Made by a program: the position numbers and the translations under genes. The notes under the pieces were generated by a model. That model was not told the origin of the DNA, made no database searches, and saw nothing but the letters and a program-made list of their open reading frames with translations. 64,000 nt of DNA from Leeia aquatica (GTDB taxonomy: Bacteria > Pseudomonadota > Gammaproteobacteria > Burkholderiales > Leeiaceae): positions 186,001 through 250,000 of the forward strand of contig NZ_JABAIM010000001.1 in NCBI RefSeq assembly GCF_012641365.1. Reading direction: 5' to 3'. Below are positions 26,825-37,000 of the stretch, one piece after another. How positions within the stretch are numbered: the first letter of the stretch is position 1; every line of letters begins with the position of its first letter.

Positions 26825-27709
26825 TCAGCTGGCATGCAGCAACTGCAGAATCGACGAGAAGTCGAGCTTGCCGTTTCCCTGAGCACTATGCAATGCGTAC
26901 AAACCGCGAGCCTGAGCTCCCATTGGCGTCGCCACCTTGCTGGCAATGGCGGCTTCCAGCGCCAGGCCCAGGTCCTTCAGCATCAGGTCAACCCCAAACC
27001 CCCCGGCATAGCCCTTGGATGCAGGTGCGTTTTCCATCACACCCGGCCACGGGTTATACACCTCCAGCGCCCAGTTACGGCCCGAACTCTTGCTCATGAT
27101 CTCGGACAACACTTTGGGGTCCAGCCCATGTGCGACCCCCAGATTCAAGGCCTCCGCCGTACCTGCCATCAGGATGCCGAGCATCATGTTGTTGCACATT
27201 TTGACGATCTGCCCCGCACCATGTGACCCGGCGTGGTAAATATTCTTGCCCATGCGCTCCAGCAACGGCCGCACCTGCTCCACCACCTCCGCTGCACCAC
27301 CTACCATGAAGGTCAGCGTACCGGCAGCGGCGCCGGCCGTGCCGCCGGATACCGGTGCATCCAGCATCGGGAAACCGGCCTCTTCTGCGGCTTGAGCCAC
27401 CTTGCGAGCCACCGCCGGAGCAATGGTGCTGCAATCCACCAGAATTGCGCCCGCGCGGGCGTTGACCAGCAAGCCACCGTCTCCCAGATAGATCTGCTCC
27501 ACATGCTGCGATGCTGGCAACATGGTGAGGATGACATCCGCCTGGCGTGCAGCCTCACCCGCTGACGTACATGCTTTGGCCCCCTCTGCGGCCAGGGTCG
27601 ACATGGCTTCCGCTACCAGATCAAACACGCTCAGGGTAAACCCGGCTTTCAACAAGTTGCGCGCCATAGGCAGGCCCATATTACCCAGCCCGATGAATGC
27701 GATATGCAT
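26825..27709 (-). CDS. mmsB: 3-hydroxyisobutyrate dehydrogenase
   Basis: 294 residues. The N-terminal Rossmann motif IAFIGLGNMGLPMARNL binds NAD. The substrate-binding DAPVSGGTAGAAAGTLTFMV and the catalytic-lysine block GAGQIVKMCNNMMLG are characteristic of HIBADH. It oxidises 3-hydroxyisobutyrate to methylmalonate semialdehyde, the substrate of the MmsA encoded upstream in the same run. It starts 29 bases after the hydrolase stop and is the last gene of the valine-degradation set. Confidence 0.93.
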   Translation of the reverse strand: MHIAFIGLGNMGLPMARNLLKAGFTLSVFDLVAEAMSTLAAEGAKACTSAGEAARQADVILTMLPASQHVEQIYLGDGGLLVNARAGAILVDCSTIAPAVARKVAQAAEEAGFPMLDAPVSGGTAGAAAGTLTFMVGGAAEVVEQVRPLLERMGKNIYHAGSHGAGQIVKMCNNMMLGILMAGTAEALNLGVAHGLDPKVLSEIMSKSSGRNWALEVYNPWPGVMENAPASKGYAGGFGVDLMLKDLGLALEAAIASKVATPMGAQARGLYALHSAQGNGKLDFSSILQLLHAS

Positions 27710-27738
27710 GGTGACTCCTGTTCAGTAAAGAATGGGGG

Positions 27739-28866
27739 TTACAGGTCCTGCAAGGGGTGGGGGCCGCTCCAAGGTGCGACAAAATGCAGCGCCAGGGCAT
27801 CTTCCTCCACGGCGGCATCATGTGCGGCCGACCAGCGCGGCTGGTTATCCTTATCGACCAACAAGGCCCGCACCCCTTCCGCGAATTCTCCGCTCAAACA
27901 GCAACGGACTGACGCGACCAACTCCCACTGGAAGGCCTCTCGCAAGGAGAGATGCTCACAGCGCGCCTGCATGGCAAGACCAAGCCGAGCCGACATCGGG
28001 CTGCCACGCTGCAGGTTGCCAACCGCCTTGAGCCACCAGGGGTCGTCTTTAAAGGCTTCCCGGGTCTGCTCGTCTAGCAAGGACTGAATGACGGCAGACG
28101 CATCGTGGCCGCGGCACACCTTGAGCAGTTGCGACCAATGCTGCTCAATGGGGGATACGGGCCAATTCACTCCGGAGTCGCCCTCCAGGCGGACCAGCAA
28201 CTCGGTCAGACACTGCTTGCGGCCCGGCTCATCGGCAGGCCAATGTTGAGCGCACAGCCCGGCCTTGACGTGCTCCCATTGGTCATTGGCGAGTTGATAA
28301 TCAGCCATGCCCAGGAAGCGGGCGTCGGATGCATTGAGGTGCACCCCGGTCAGCGCCAGAAAACGGCCTACCTTGCCGGGCAAACGGCTGAGGAACCAGC
28401 TGCCGCCCACGTCCGGATAAAGGCCGATGCTGATTTCCGGCATGGCAAGCCGTGAGGTTTCTGTCACCACCCGGTGGCTGGCACCGGCCATCAGGCCGAT
28501 CCCTCCGCCCATCACGATGCCTTTACCCCAGACCAGTATGGGCTTGGCATAGGTATGGATCAGATAGTCAAGCTGGTATTCCAGTGCAAAGAAATGGGTG
28601 CAAGCGGTCAGGGCGTTACCTGCCCGGATCTGCTCATACATGGCGCGAATATCGCCACCGGCACAAAATGCCTTGTCACCTTGCCCTAGCAGTACCACGC
28701 AGGCAATCTGCGGATCCGCCTGCCAAGCTTGCAGCTGCGGCAGCAGCAGCTCAATCATCGGCAGGGACAACGCGTTCAGGCTTTTTTCACTATTCAGGCA
28801 CGCTACACCAATGCGACAGCCCTGCTGCCCAGCCCACTCTTCAATACGGATGGGAGAATCGCTCAT
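27739..28866 (-). CDS. 3-hydroxyisobutyryl-CoA hydrolase
   Basis: 375 residues of the crotonase fold with the long C-terminal extension of the HIBCH group. The oxyanion-hole regions read AFCAGGDIRAMYEQ and GIVMGGGIGLMAGASHRVVTE, with a catalytic-type glutamate and aspartate in AMPEISIGLYPDVGGSWFLS. It frees 3-hydroxyisobutyrate from its CoA ester, the step before MmsB. The extension and the ISIGLYPDVGGS block separate it from an ordinary enoyl-CoA hydratase. It sits 13 bases after the hydratase gene. Confidence 0.9.
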   Translation of the reverse strand: MSDSPIRIEEWAGQQGCRIGVACLNSEKSLNALSLPMIELLLPQLQAWQADPQIACVVLLGQGDKAFCAGGDIRAMYEQIRAGNALTACTHFFALEYQLDYLIHTYAKPILVWGKGIVMGGGIGLMAGASHRVVTETSRLAMPEISIGLYPDVGGSWFLSRLPGKVGRFLALTGVHLNASDARFLGMADYQLANDQWEHVKAGLCAQHWPADEPGRKQCLTELLVRLEGDSGVNWPVSPIEQHWSQLLKVCRGHDASAVIQSLLDEQTREAFKDDPWWLKAVGNLQRGSPMSARLGLAMQARCEHLSLREAFQWELVASVRCCLSGEFAEGVRALLVDKDNQPRWSAAHDAAVEEDALALHFVAPWSGPHPLQDL

Positions 28867-28879
28867 GCGTCATCGGTCC

Positions 28880-29650
28880 TTAGCGGTTTTTCCATTGCGG
28901 GCTGCGCTTCTCCAGAAAGGCGGTGACGCCTTCTTTCTGGTCCTCACTATCAAACAGCATGACAAAGCGCTCACGCTCCTCAGGCAACACCTGATAGGGG
29001 CCCCGCATGCGGCTGCTCTGGATCAATGCCTTGCAGTGCATGACGGAGACCGGGCTTTGTTGCTCCACCTTGGCAGCCAGCTCCAGCGCCTTCTCCAGTG
29101 CCTGACCTTTGGCCACCACCTCTTCTGCCAGGCCAATCTGCAAGGCGGTGGCAGCATCCACCCGCTCGCCGAGCAGGATCATGCGTTTGGCCCAGCCTTC
29201 GCCTGCCAGCCAGGCCAGGTTCTGTGTCCCCCCCGCGCAGGGCAGCAAGCCCACCTTGGCTTCCGGCAGCGCCATCACCGCTTGTGCCTCCACCACGCGC
29301 AGGTCACACGCCAGGGCGGCTTCCAGGCCACCGCCCATGGCGTAGCCATTGATGGCGGCAATCGAGACGCCACGGAAAGTGGCCAAGGCCTCAAAGGCTT
29401 CGCCAAAGATGCGCGAGACACTGGCCGCTACGCCCTTGTCACCACTGGCAAACTGATTGAGGTCCGCCCCGGCGCTGAAGAACTTCTCGCCTTGTCCGGT
29501 CAGGATCAGGCTGTAAATGTCTTTATCCTCATTCAGTGCCCGCACGGTATCGCGCAAGGCCGTCAGGCTGGCGACGGTCCAGGTATTGGCAGGTGGATTG
29601 GCAATGGTAATGATGGCCACATGACCGCGTTTTTCCAGTTCAATACTCAT
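28880..29650 (-). CDS. Enoyl-CoA hydratase (probably methacrylyl-CoA hydratase)
   Basis: 256 residues of the crotonase fold. Motifs are FSAGADLNQFA, the oxyanion-hole GYAMGGGLEAALACDLRV, and the active-site region LPEAKVGLLPCAGGTQNLA, where the second catalytic glutamate position is replaced in part. ATG at 29650 follows GAGGG and is preferred to TTG at 29662. Within this operon the expected step is hydration of methacrylyl-CoA to 3-hydroxyisobutyryl-CoA. A wider enoyl-CoA specificity is possible. Confidence 0.87.
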   Translation of the reverse strand: MSIELEKRGHVAIITIANPPANTWTVASLTALRDTVRALNEDKDIYSLILTGQGEKFFSAGADLNQFASGDKGVAASVSRIFGEAFEALATFRGVSIAAINGYAMGGGLEAALACDLRVVEAQAVMALPEAKVGLLPCAGGTQNLAWLAGEGWAKRMILLGERVDAATALQIGLAEEVVAKGQALEKALELAAKVEQQSPVSVMHCKALIQSSRMRGPYQVLPEERERFVMLFDSEDQKEGVTAFLEKRSPQWKNR

Positions 29651-29665
29651 ATTTTCCCTCAACGC

Positions 29666-30826
29666 TTAGCGCAGGCGAGCCAGCACAGCCTCATCCTGCA
29701 AGGCTCGGCCAACAATGACCCGCATGATTTCATTACTGCCTTCCAGAATCTGGTGTACCCGGGTATCCCGCACCATGCGCTCCAGCGGGTATTCGCGGAT
29801 ATAGCCATAGCCGCCAAACAGCTGCAGGGCCTCATTGCAGACCTTGAAGCCCACATCCGTCGCAAAGCGCTTGGCCATGGCACAGTAGGCGGTGGCATCC
29901 ACATCTCCGGCATCCAGTTTGCAGGCTGCCAGTCGCACCATTTGCCGGGCCGCAATCAGCTCGGTCAGCATGTCGGCCAGTTTGAACTGGGTGATCTGGA
30001 AGTCCATGATGGCCTGACCAAACTGCTGCCGCCCTTTGACGTAGCTACAGGCGGCATCCAGCGCAGCTTGCGCGGTACCCACCGAGCAGCTGGCAATATT
30101 CAGGCGCCCGCCGTCCAGCCCTTTCATGGCAATGCGGAAGCCTTCGCCCTCCTCACCCAGCCGCTGCCGGGCGGGAACATGCACATCCTCAAACGTTATG
30201 GCACGGGTGGGCTGGCTGTTCCAGCCCATCTTGCTTTCCTTGCGCCCATAGCTGATACCAGGGCTATCAGCTGCGACCACAAACGCCGAGATCCCCTTCG
30301 CGCCGGGTCCGCCGGTGCGGGCCATCACCACCAGCACGTCACTCTCACCACCACCGGAGATGAACATCTTGCTGCCATTCAGCCGGTAGCCATCACCATC
30401 CAGCGTCGCACTGGTTTTCAAGGCGGCGGCATCCGAGCCATTGCCCGGCTCCGTCAGGCAATAGGAGCCCAGCAGCTCGCCTGCCACCATGCCTGGCACC
30501 CATTGCTCGGCCACCTCGCGCTGCGCCCAGCTGGCAATCATCCAGGTCGCCATATTGTGGATGGTCAGGTAAGCCGTGGTGGAAGTGCAGCCGGCCGACA
30601 GCGCCTCAAAAATGATACTGGCGTCCAGCCGGCTCAACGCCAGGCCACCATAGGCTTCCGGGGTATAAATACCGCAAAAGCCCATCTCACCGGCTTGGCG
30701 CAGGGTGTCCTTGGGAAAGAGGCTTTCTTCGTCCCAGTGCGCGGCATGCGGCGCCAGTTCGCCGGCGGCAAAGGCTTGTGCCGCCGCCTGCAAGGCCAGC
30801 TGATCGTCGTTCAGTGAGAAATCCAT
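29666..30826 (-). CDS. Acyl-CoA dehydrogenase (probably isobutyryl-CoA dehydrogenase)
   Basis: FAD enzyme of 386 residues with the three acyl-CoA dehydrogenase domains. The FAD/substrate blocks YCLTEPGNGSDAAALKTSA and MFISGGGESDVLVVMA are present, and the catalytic glutamate lies in HQILEGSNEIMRVIVGR. Placed between MmsA and the hydratase it should convert isobutyryl-CoA to methacrylyl-CoA and pass electrons to ETF. Eight bases separate it from mmsA and 15 from the hydratase. Short-branched-chain specificity is inferred from the neighbours. Confidence 0.9.
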   Translation of the reverse strand: MDFSLNDDQLALQAAAQAFAAGELAPHAAHWDEESLFPKDTLRQAGEMGFCGIYTPEAYGGLALSRLDASIIFEALSAGCTSTTAYLTIHNMATWMIASWAQREVAEQWVPGMVAGELLGSYCLTEPGNGSDAAALKTSATLDGDGYRLNGSKMFISGGGESDVLVVMARTGGPGAKGISAFVVAADSPGISYGRKESKMGWNSQPTRAITFEDVHVPARQRLGEEGEGFRIAMKGLDGGRLNIASCSVGTAQAALDAACSYVKGRQQFGQAIMDFQITQFKLADMLTELIAARQMVRLAACKLDAGDVDATAYCAMAKRFATDVGFKVCNEALQLFGGYGYIREYPLERMVRDTRVHQILEGSNEIMRVIVGRALQDEAVLARLR

Positions 30827-30834
30827 ATCTGACC

Positions 30835-32331
30835 TCAGCGCAAGCTGATGGTGGTATTGACCTTGCCACCGGTGGAAGCCGGATCATCAAACCAGCGTGC
30901 GGTAACGGTCTTGGTCTGGGTGTAGAACAGCACCACCTGCTTGCCATACGGCCCCAGATCCCCCAGCTTGCTGGCGCGTGAACCGGTAAAGCTGAACAGC
31001 GGCACCGGCACCGGGATCGGCACATTGATCCCCACCTGCCCGACATCAATCTCCTCCTGGAATTTGCGCGCGGCAGCCCCGCTCTGGGTAAAGATGGCGG
31101 TGCCGTTACCGTTCGGGTTGGCGTTGATGAAGTCGATGGCCTCATCCAGCGAGTCGGCAGCCACCAGGCACAGTACCGGCCCGAAAATTTCCTGGTCATA
31201 AATGGCCATGCCGGGTTTGACGCCACTGAAGATGGTCGGGCCAACAAAGTTACCCTGATCAAAGCCCGCCACCTGCACCTGACGGCCATCAAGCTCCAGC
31301 GTAGCGCCATCGGCCACCCCGCGCTCAATCAAGCTCTGTACCCGTTCCTTGGCGGAGCAGGAAATCAGCGGGCCGACATCCGTACCGGGCTCTGTCCCGG
31401 CACTGACCTTGAGCGTGCGGGCTTTGGCCACCAGCTCCGGAATCCACTGCTGCGCTTCACCCACCAGCACCGCCACCGTCAACGCCATGCAACGCTGACC
31501 TGCCGCGCCAAATGCCGCCCCGGTCAGCTGGTTCAGTGCCTGTTCCTTGTTGGCATCCGGCAGCACAATGGCGTGATTCTTGGCCCCCATCATGCATTGC
31601 ACCCTTTTACCCGCCAGTGATGCACGCTGGTAAACGTGAGTACCAACCTTGCTGGAGCCTACAAAGGAAATGGCCTTGATGTCCGGGTGGTCACACAGAC
31701 GGTTCACCACCTCTGGCCCGCCATGTACCACGTTCAGCACCCCGGCCGGAATACCCGCTTCCAGCGCCAGCTCAACCAGTTTTGTGGTGACCATCGGGTC
31801 TTGCTCGGAAGGCTTCAGCACAAAGGTATTGCCACAGGCAATCGCCATCGGGAACATCCACAGCGGAATCATGGCCGGGAAATTGAACGGGGTAATCCCG
31901 GCGCAGACGCCCAGCGGCTGCATCAGGGTATAGGTATCCACCCCACCGGCCACATTCTCGGCAAACTCACCCATTTGCAGCGTACCGATATTGGCGGCAT
32001 GCTCCACCACCTCCAGCCCGCGGAAAATGTCGCCCTCTGCATCTGCCAGCGTCTTGCCCTGCTCGGCCGTCAGCACGGCTGCCAGCGCCTTCATGTGCTC
32101 GCGGATCAACTGTTGCAGACGCAGGAAGATGCGGGCGCGGGTACCAATCGGTGTCCGTTTCCAGCTGGCAAACGCCTGACGCGCAGCAGCAACAGCGGCA
32201 TCCACTTCTTCCACCGTTGCCATGGGCACCTGGGCCAGTACCTGCTGGGTAGCCGGGTTAATGACGTCACGCCATTGCGTGGTCTGGCTCTGGACCCATT
32301 CGCCATTGATCAACAGGGGGATGCGCTGCAT
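30835..32331 (-). CDS. mmsA: Methylmalonate-semialdehyde dehydrogenase (CoA-acylating)
   Basis: 498 residues, ALDH6 family. It oxidises methylmalonate semialdehyde with CoA and NAD to propionyl-CoA, the final valine-specific step. Family blocks visible are [36 protein letters not shown], and the catalytic cysteine in [14 protein letters not shown]. The conserved CoA-acylating C-terminus ([18 protein letters not shown]) is also present. ATG at 32331 has an excellent AGAGGAG; the longer frame to 32382 would overlap the YjbR gene. Confidence 0.95.
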   Translation of the reverse strand: MQRIPLLINGEWVQSQTTQWRDVINPATQQVLAQVPMATVEEVDAAVAAARQAFASWKRTPIGTRARIFLRLQQLIREHMKALAAVLTAEQGKTLADAEGDIFRGLEVVEHAANIGTLQMGEFAENVAGGVDTYTLMQPLGVCAGITPFNFPAMIPLWMFPMAIACGNTFVLKPSEQDPMVTTKLVELALEAGIPAGVLNVVHGGPEVVNRLCDHPDIKAISFVGSSKVGTHVYQRASLAGKRVQCMMGAKNHAIVLPDANKEQALNQLTGAAFGAAGQRCMALTVAVLVGEAQQWIPELVAKARTLKVSAGTEPGTDVGPLISCSAKERVQSLIERGVADGATLELDGRQVQVAGFDQGNFVGPTIFSGVKPGMAIYDQEIFGPVLCLVAADSLDEAIDFINANPNGNGTAIFTQSGAAARKFQEEIDVGQVGINVPIPVPVPLFSFTGSRASKLGDLGPYGKQVVLFYTQTKTVTARWFDDPASTGGKVNTTISLR

Positions 32332-32378
32332 GGTGGACTCCTCTACCCTTCTTGGGGGTGTGTTCATGGTTTGACTGG

Positions 32379-32738
32379 TCAAGCCAGCCCCAAAGTCTCG
32401 CGCTGCCTTTTGGGCAGGCGCGATGCAATCAAATGCCAGGACCGGCTGATCAGTGCTTCCACCTCTTCATCCGGCAGCACGCAATCTGCCTCCAGCAATA
32501 GCCAGTGGTTACGCGCCAGATAGGGCGCAGGCTGGATACCCGGCAGATCGGAAAGTTCGAGAAAACGATGGCTGTCGACCTTGATCGACATCGCTGCCTG
32601 GGGCTGCCCCCGCTCATCCAGCCGGATGATGGCGAACAGTTTCTCCGCCACCATGCAGCAGTGGGCATTGCCCCACTTCACATCCTCCTGAACACCCGGC
32701 AAGGTGCGGCAATGGGCCAGCAAGCGGTGAATATTCAT
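32379..32738 (-). CDS. YjbR/MmcQ-family protein
   Basis: Small cytosolic protein of 119 residues with the family pattern: [20 protein letters not shown], a central beta segment ([15 protein letters not shown]), and [20 protein letters not shown] with paired helices after it. YjbR proteins have a double-wing DNA-binding-like fold but no established function. Its start overlaps the stop of the binding-protein gene as TGATG, and mmsA follows after 47 bases, so it is embedded in the proposed operon. Confidence 0.82.
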   Translation of the reverse strand: MNIHRLLAHCRTLPGVQEDVKWGNAHCCMVAEKLFAIIRLDERGQPQAAMSIKVDSHRFLELSDLPGIQPAPYLARNHWLLLEADCVLPDEEVEALISRSWHLIASRLPKRQRETLGLA

Positions 32739-33991
32739 CAGGCGCCCTCATGGCAGCTTGTCGATTCAGCGGCGGGTGAGAGGGCGAGACCCGCCTTCTC
32801 GGGCAGCGGTTGCCAACGGCGGCCATCCCAGCGCTGCAAGAATAGTTGGGTACTGCCTCGACGATCCTGACACCGAGTCTGCAGCGGCAGCATGATGCCC
32901 TCCGCGCCCAGCGCCTGCAGTCGGGAAGGACTCAGGTTCAGGTGGGACAGACTCCATGCCCACTGTCGACCATCCAGGCTGCGTACGCCAAAGCGGCTCT
33001 GTCCGCCGCGCAACGCTTCCGCCAGAATGATGCCTTGCATCACACCCCGGTTGTACGCCACCGAACCGAGGTCTTGCCGCTGCAGCATGCGCCCCTGTCC
33101 CTGCCCATAAACGACCCGCTTGATGTCCTCGATGACTGGAAAGCGCTGTCCCTCAGCGACCAGACTCACGCTGGTATAGCCTTTGGCCTGTAGCGCCACC
33201 GGCTGGACTGCCTCTTCCAGGCCAGACCAGCTGCTGCCGATGATGCGTGACATGGGCAGGCCACTCTGCGCGGCTTTGCCTAACGCAACCGGGGTCATCC
33301 TGTCCCAGCCTCGAAGCAGTACCCCGGCCGGTTTCAACCGACCGATCTGTCCCCATGCAGCCTGCTGCTCCTCACCCGGTGGGCTAACGGGCAGGTGAAT
33401 CAGGCGTGCCTCGGCCTGGCGTGCCAAGCCATCCAGCACCGGCAGCGCAGCGCGGGCATAGTCCGAATCCAGGTACAGGTCGACGACCGTCTTGCCGCGC
33501 AAGACCTGCGCCTGTGCAAGGGTTCGCCACATGGCCTCGGCTTCGGCCGCCGCATCCGGGCCCAGAGCAAACTGATACGACGTACTGGCCAGCTTGCCGG
33601 GTTCCGGCGTGAAGCCTCCCGTCATCAGCAGCGGCATACGCTGCTGCTCTGACCACGCATCCAGCATCAGCATGGCCCCATTGGAGGGCACATTGAGCAC
33701 AGTCGCCCCGCGCGCCTGCAGCTGGCGGGCGCAGACGTCCACCCGGTCCATCCGGTAGCCGGTTTCGCAGGACAGCAGCTTGATGGGCTGGCCATTGACC
33801 CCGCCATCACGCAGGTTCAGCAGGGTCAGATAGTCTTCCAGCCCGCCCGCCACTTTAGTCCCCAGCGCAGCGTACGGACCCGTCCGGTATTGCAGGACAC
33901 CAATGGCCTGCTCTGCGGATACCATCAGCGGCAGCACGCCCAGCATCAGCGCCCCCCACCTTGCCCACTGTCCCGGATTCCCTCGTTTCAC
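32738..33991 (-). CDS. Orphan ABC-type periplasmic binding protein (LivK-like, divergent)
   Basis: About 417 residues. A signal peptide (WGALMLGVLPLMVSA) is followed by a Periplasmic_binding_6-like body (IGVLQYRTGPYAALGTKVAGGLEDYL). GTG at 33991 is chosen over GTG at 33997 because AGGAGG then lies six bases upstream. It starts 65 bases after the IOR stop and overlaps the YjbR start. No ATPase or permease lies nearby. PQQ-dependent alcohol oxidation clusters in other bacteria also carry isolated proteins of this kind, so a ligand other than amino acids is possible. Confidence 0.8.
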   Translation of the reverse strand: MKRGNPGQWARWGALMLGVLPLMVSAEQAIGVLQYRTGPYAALGTKVAGGLEDYLTLLNLRDGGVNGQPIKLLSCETGYRMDRVDVCARQLQARGATVLNVPSNGAMLMLDAWSEQQRMPLLMTGGFTPEPGKLASTSYQFALGPDAAAEAEAMWRTLAQAQVLRGKTVVDLYLDSDYARAALPVLDGLARQAEARLIHLPVSPPGEEQQAAWGQIGRLKPAGVLLRGWDRMTPVALGKAAQSGLPMSRIIGSSWSGLEEAVQPVALQAKGYTSVSLVAEGQRFPVIEDIKRVVYGQGQGRMLQRQDLGSVAYNRGVMQGIILAEALRGGQSRFGVRSLDGRQWAWSLSHLNLSPSRLQALGAEGIMLPLQTRCQDRRGSTQLFLQRWDGRRWQPLPEKAGLALSPAAESTSCHEGA

Positions 33992-34056
33992 CTGCACCCT
34001 CCTGTTGATTGTTGGCGAGTGGTAAGCATAACCAGAATCCGGGTCAGTTGGGGGAA

Positions 34057-37000
34057 TCAGGCGGCCTGCTGAATCGTGATGACGCCATGCTGGTACTGAT
34101 GCAGTTTTTCAGCCTGCATGCCGCGCACCTTCTCCACATTGGCTTCCTTGACATGACCGTAACCACGAATCAGCTCCGGCAACGCCGCAATGTCCGCCGC
34201 CTGCGCCAGCTTGTCCGCCTTGAGGCCGGGCAGCAGTGTATCTACCAGCGCTTCGTAGTCCTTGATCAGCTGCCGTTCCATCTTGCGCTCTGCCTGATAG
34301 CCAAACGGGTCCAGCGCCGTGCCACGCAAACCTTTGAATTTGGCCAGCAAGCCAAAGGCCTTCATCATCCACGGGCCAAAGCGGCGCTTCTTCGGCTCGG
34401 TGCCATCTTTCTGCAGCCAGGTAGGCCCCAGATGGAAGCTCAGCTTGTAGTTACCGCCAAAGGTGGCAGCCAAGTCTTTCAGGAACTGACCATCGCTGTA
34501 CAGACGCGCGACTTCATACTCATCCTTATACGCCAGCAGCTTGAAGTAGTTGCGTGCCACCGCCCAGCTGAGTCGGGTGGAGCCCGCCTGCGCCGCTTGC
34601 TCCGCTTGCTGTACGCGCTCAACCAGCGCACGATAGCGCGCGGACAGTGCTTCTCCCTGGTAATCCACCAGGAATGCAGCACGGTGCGCGATCAGTTGCT
34701 CCAGTGTCTGCGGCATGGCTACGGTCTTGGCCTGCTGCTCAGGGAACGCTACCTTTTCCACGGCAGTGCTATCTACCGCGGCATGGCGGCCCCACAGGAA
34801 TGCGGTCTGGTTGAACGACACGGCAGCGCCATTGAGCTCAATTGCTTTCATGATGGCGTCTTCCGTGACCGGCACCAAGCCGCGTTGCCAGGCAAAACCC
34901 AGCATAAACATGTTGGCCGCAATGGAATCACCCAGCAGCGCAGTGGCCAGACGGGTGGCATTCACGGCAGCAAAGCGCTCCTCGCCTACCGTTTCCAGCA
35001 GGGTCTGGGTCATGGCAGCTGCCGGGAAGCGGGCATCCGGGTTACGGGTAAACTCGCTGGTCGGCGATTCGTAACTGTTCACCACCGCGTGGCTGAAGCC
35101 CAGCCGCATCTTGGCCAGCGCCTCAGCACTGACCGTCACCACCAGGTCGCAACCCAGTACCAGATTGGCATCGCCTGCGGCGATACGCACTGCATGCAGT
35201 TGTGCCTGGTCTGCCGCGATCCGGATGTGGGACCAGACGGCCCCGCCCTTTTGCGCCAGGCCTGCCATGTCCAGCACGGTGATGCCCTTGCCATCCAGAT
35301 GCGCAGCCACGCCCAGGATCTGGCCGATGGTGACCACCCCGGTGCCACCGACGCCGGTCACCATGATGCCGTACGGATGATCCAGCGACGGCAAAACCGG
35401 CGCTGCCAGTACGGGTAGCTGTTGCAATTCACCCTTGCCTGCCTTGCTCTTGCGCACTTCACCGCCTTCTACCGTGACAAAGCTGGGGCAGAAACCGTTG
35501 ATGCAGGAGAAATCCTTGTTGCAGGAAGATTGGTCAATCTTGCGCTTGCGGCCCAATTCGGTTTCCGACGGCAACACCGACAAACATTGCGATTTGGCGC
35601 TGCAGTCACCGCAGCCCTCACAGACGCGCTCATTGATGAATACGCGCTGGTTCGGGTCCGGATAGGTGCCACGCTTGCGCCGACGGCGTTTTTCCGCCGC
35701 ACAGGTCTGGTCGTGAATCAGGATGGTGGTCCCCGCAATCTCACGCAGCTCTCGCTGTAGGCGGTCCAGCTCGGAGCGATGGAAGACTTCCACGCCAGGG
35801 GCCAGATTGCTGACACCCTCATACTTCTCTGGCTCGTCGCTGGTGATGACGATGCGCTTGACGCCCTCTGCCGCCAGCTGGCGGGTAATCATCGGCACGT
35901 CCAGCGGGCCATCCACCTGTTGGCCGCCAGTCATCGCAACGGCATCGTTATAGAGGATTTTGTAGGTAATGTTGACCTTGGAAGCAATCGCCGCCCGAAT
36001 TGCCAGCAAGCCCGAGTGGAAATAGGTACCGTCCCCCAGATTGGTGAAGATGTGCTGTGTTTCGGTAAACGGAGACTGACCGATCCAGGTGACGCCTTCG
36101 CCACCCATCTGGGTGAAGGTTTTGGTGTTCGGGTCGATCCAGGTCGCCATGTAGTGGCAACCAATCCCGCCATGAGCCCGGCTACCAGCCGGTACCTTGG
36201 TCGAAGTGTTGTGCGGGCAGCCCGAGCAGTAATGCGGCATGCGGGCAATGCTCTCGCGCGGCTGAATCAGCTGCGCCTCCTTGGCCTCATAGAAGGCCAG
36301 ACGCTCACGGATGATGTCGCTGTCAAAGAAGCGGGCAATACGGCTGGCAATGGCCCGTGCAATCATGGCCGGGGTCAGTTCACCGGCGGCAGGCAACAGC
36401 CAGGCGCCGTGCGGCAAAGCCCATTCGCCCTTCTCGTCAAACTTGCCGACCACGCGCGGACGCACATCCTCACGCCAGTTATACAGCTGCTCTTTGAGCT
36501 GATACTCAATGATCTGGCGTTTTTCTTCGATGACCAGAATCTCTTCCAGCCCCTCGGCAAACTGGTGTACGCCTTCCGCTTCCAGCGGCCAGGGCATGCC
36601 AACCTTGAAGATGCGCAGGCCAATGTCCTGTGCCAGTTTTTCGTCAATGCCCAGGTCGTCCAGCGCCTGCATCACGTCCAGGTAGGATTTACCGCTGGTG
36701 ATGATGCCCAGTTTGGGTTGCGGGCTGTCGATCACCACCCGGTTCAGCTTGTTGACCCGGGCATAGGCCAGTGCGGCATACAGGCGGTGATGCAGCACGC
36801 GCTCTTCCTGCGCCAGCGGGGTATCCGGCCAGCGAATGGAGAGGCCATCCTTGGGCAGCACCACGTCTTCAGGCAGCACCACCTGCACCCGCTCCGGGCT
36901 GACGTCCACAATGGCGGAACTCTCCACGGTGTCGGTAATGGCTTTCATCGCCACCCAGCAACCGGAGTAGCGGCTCATCGCCCAGCCATGCAGGCCAAAG

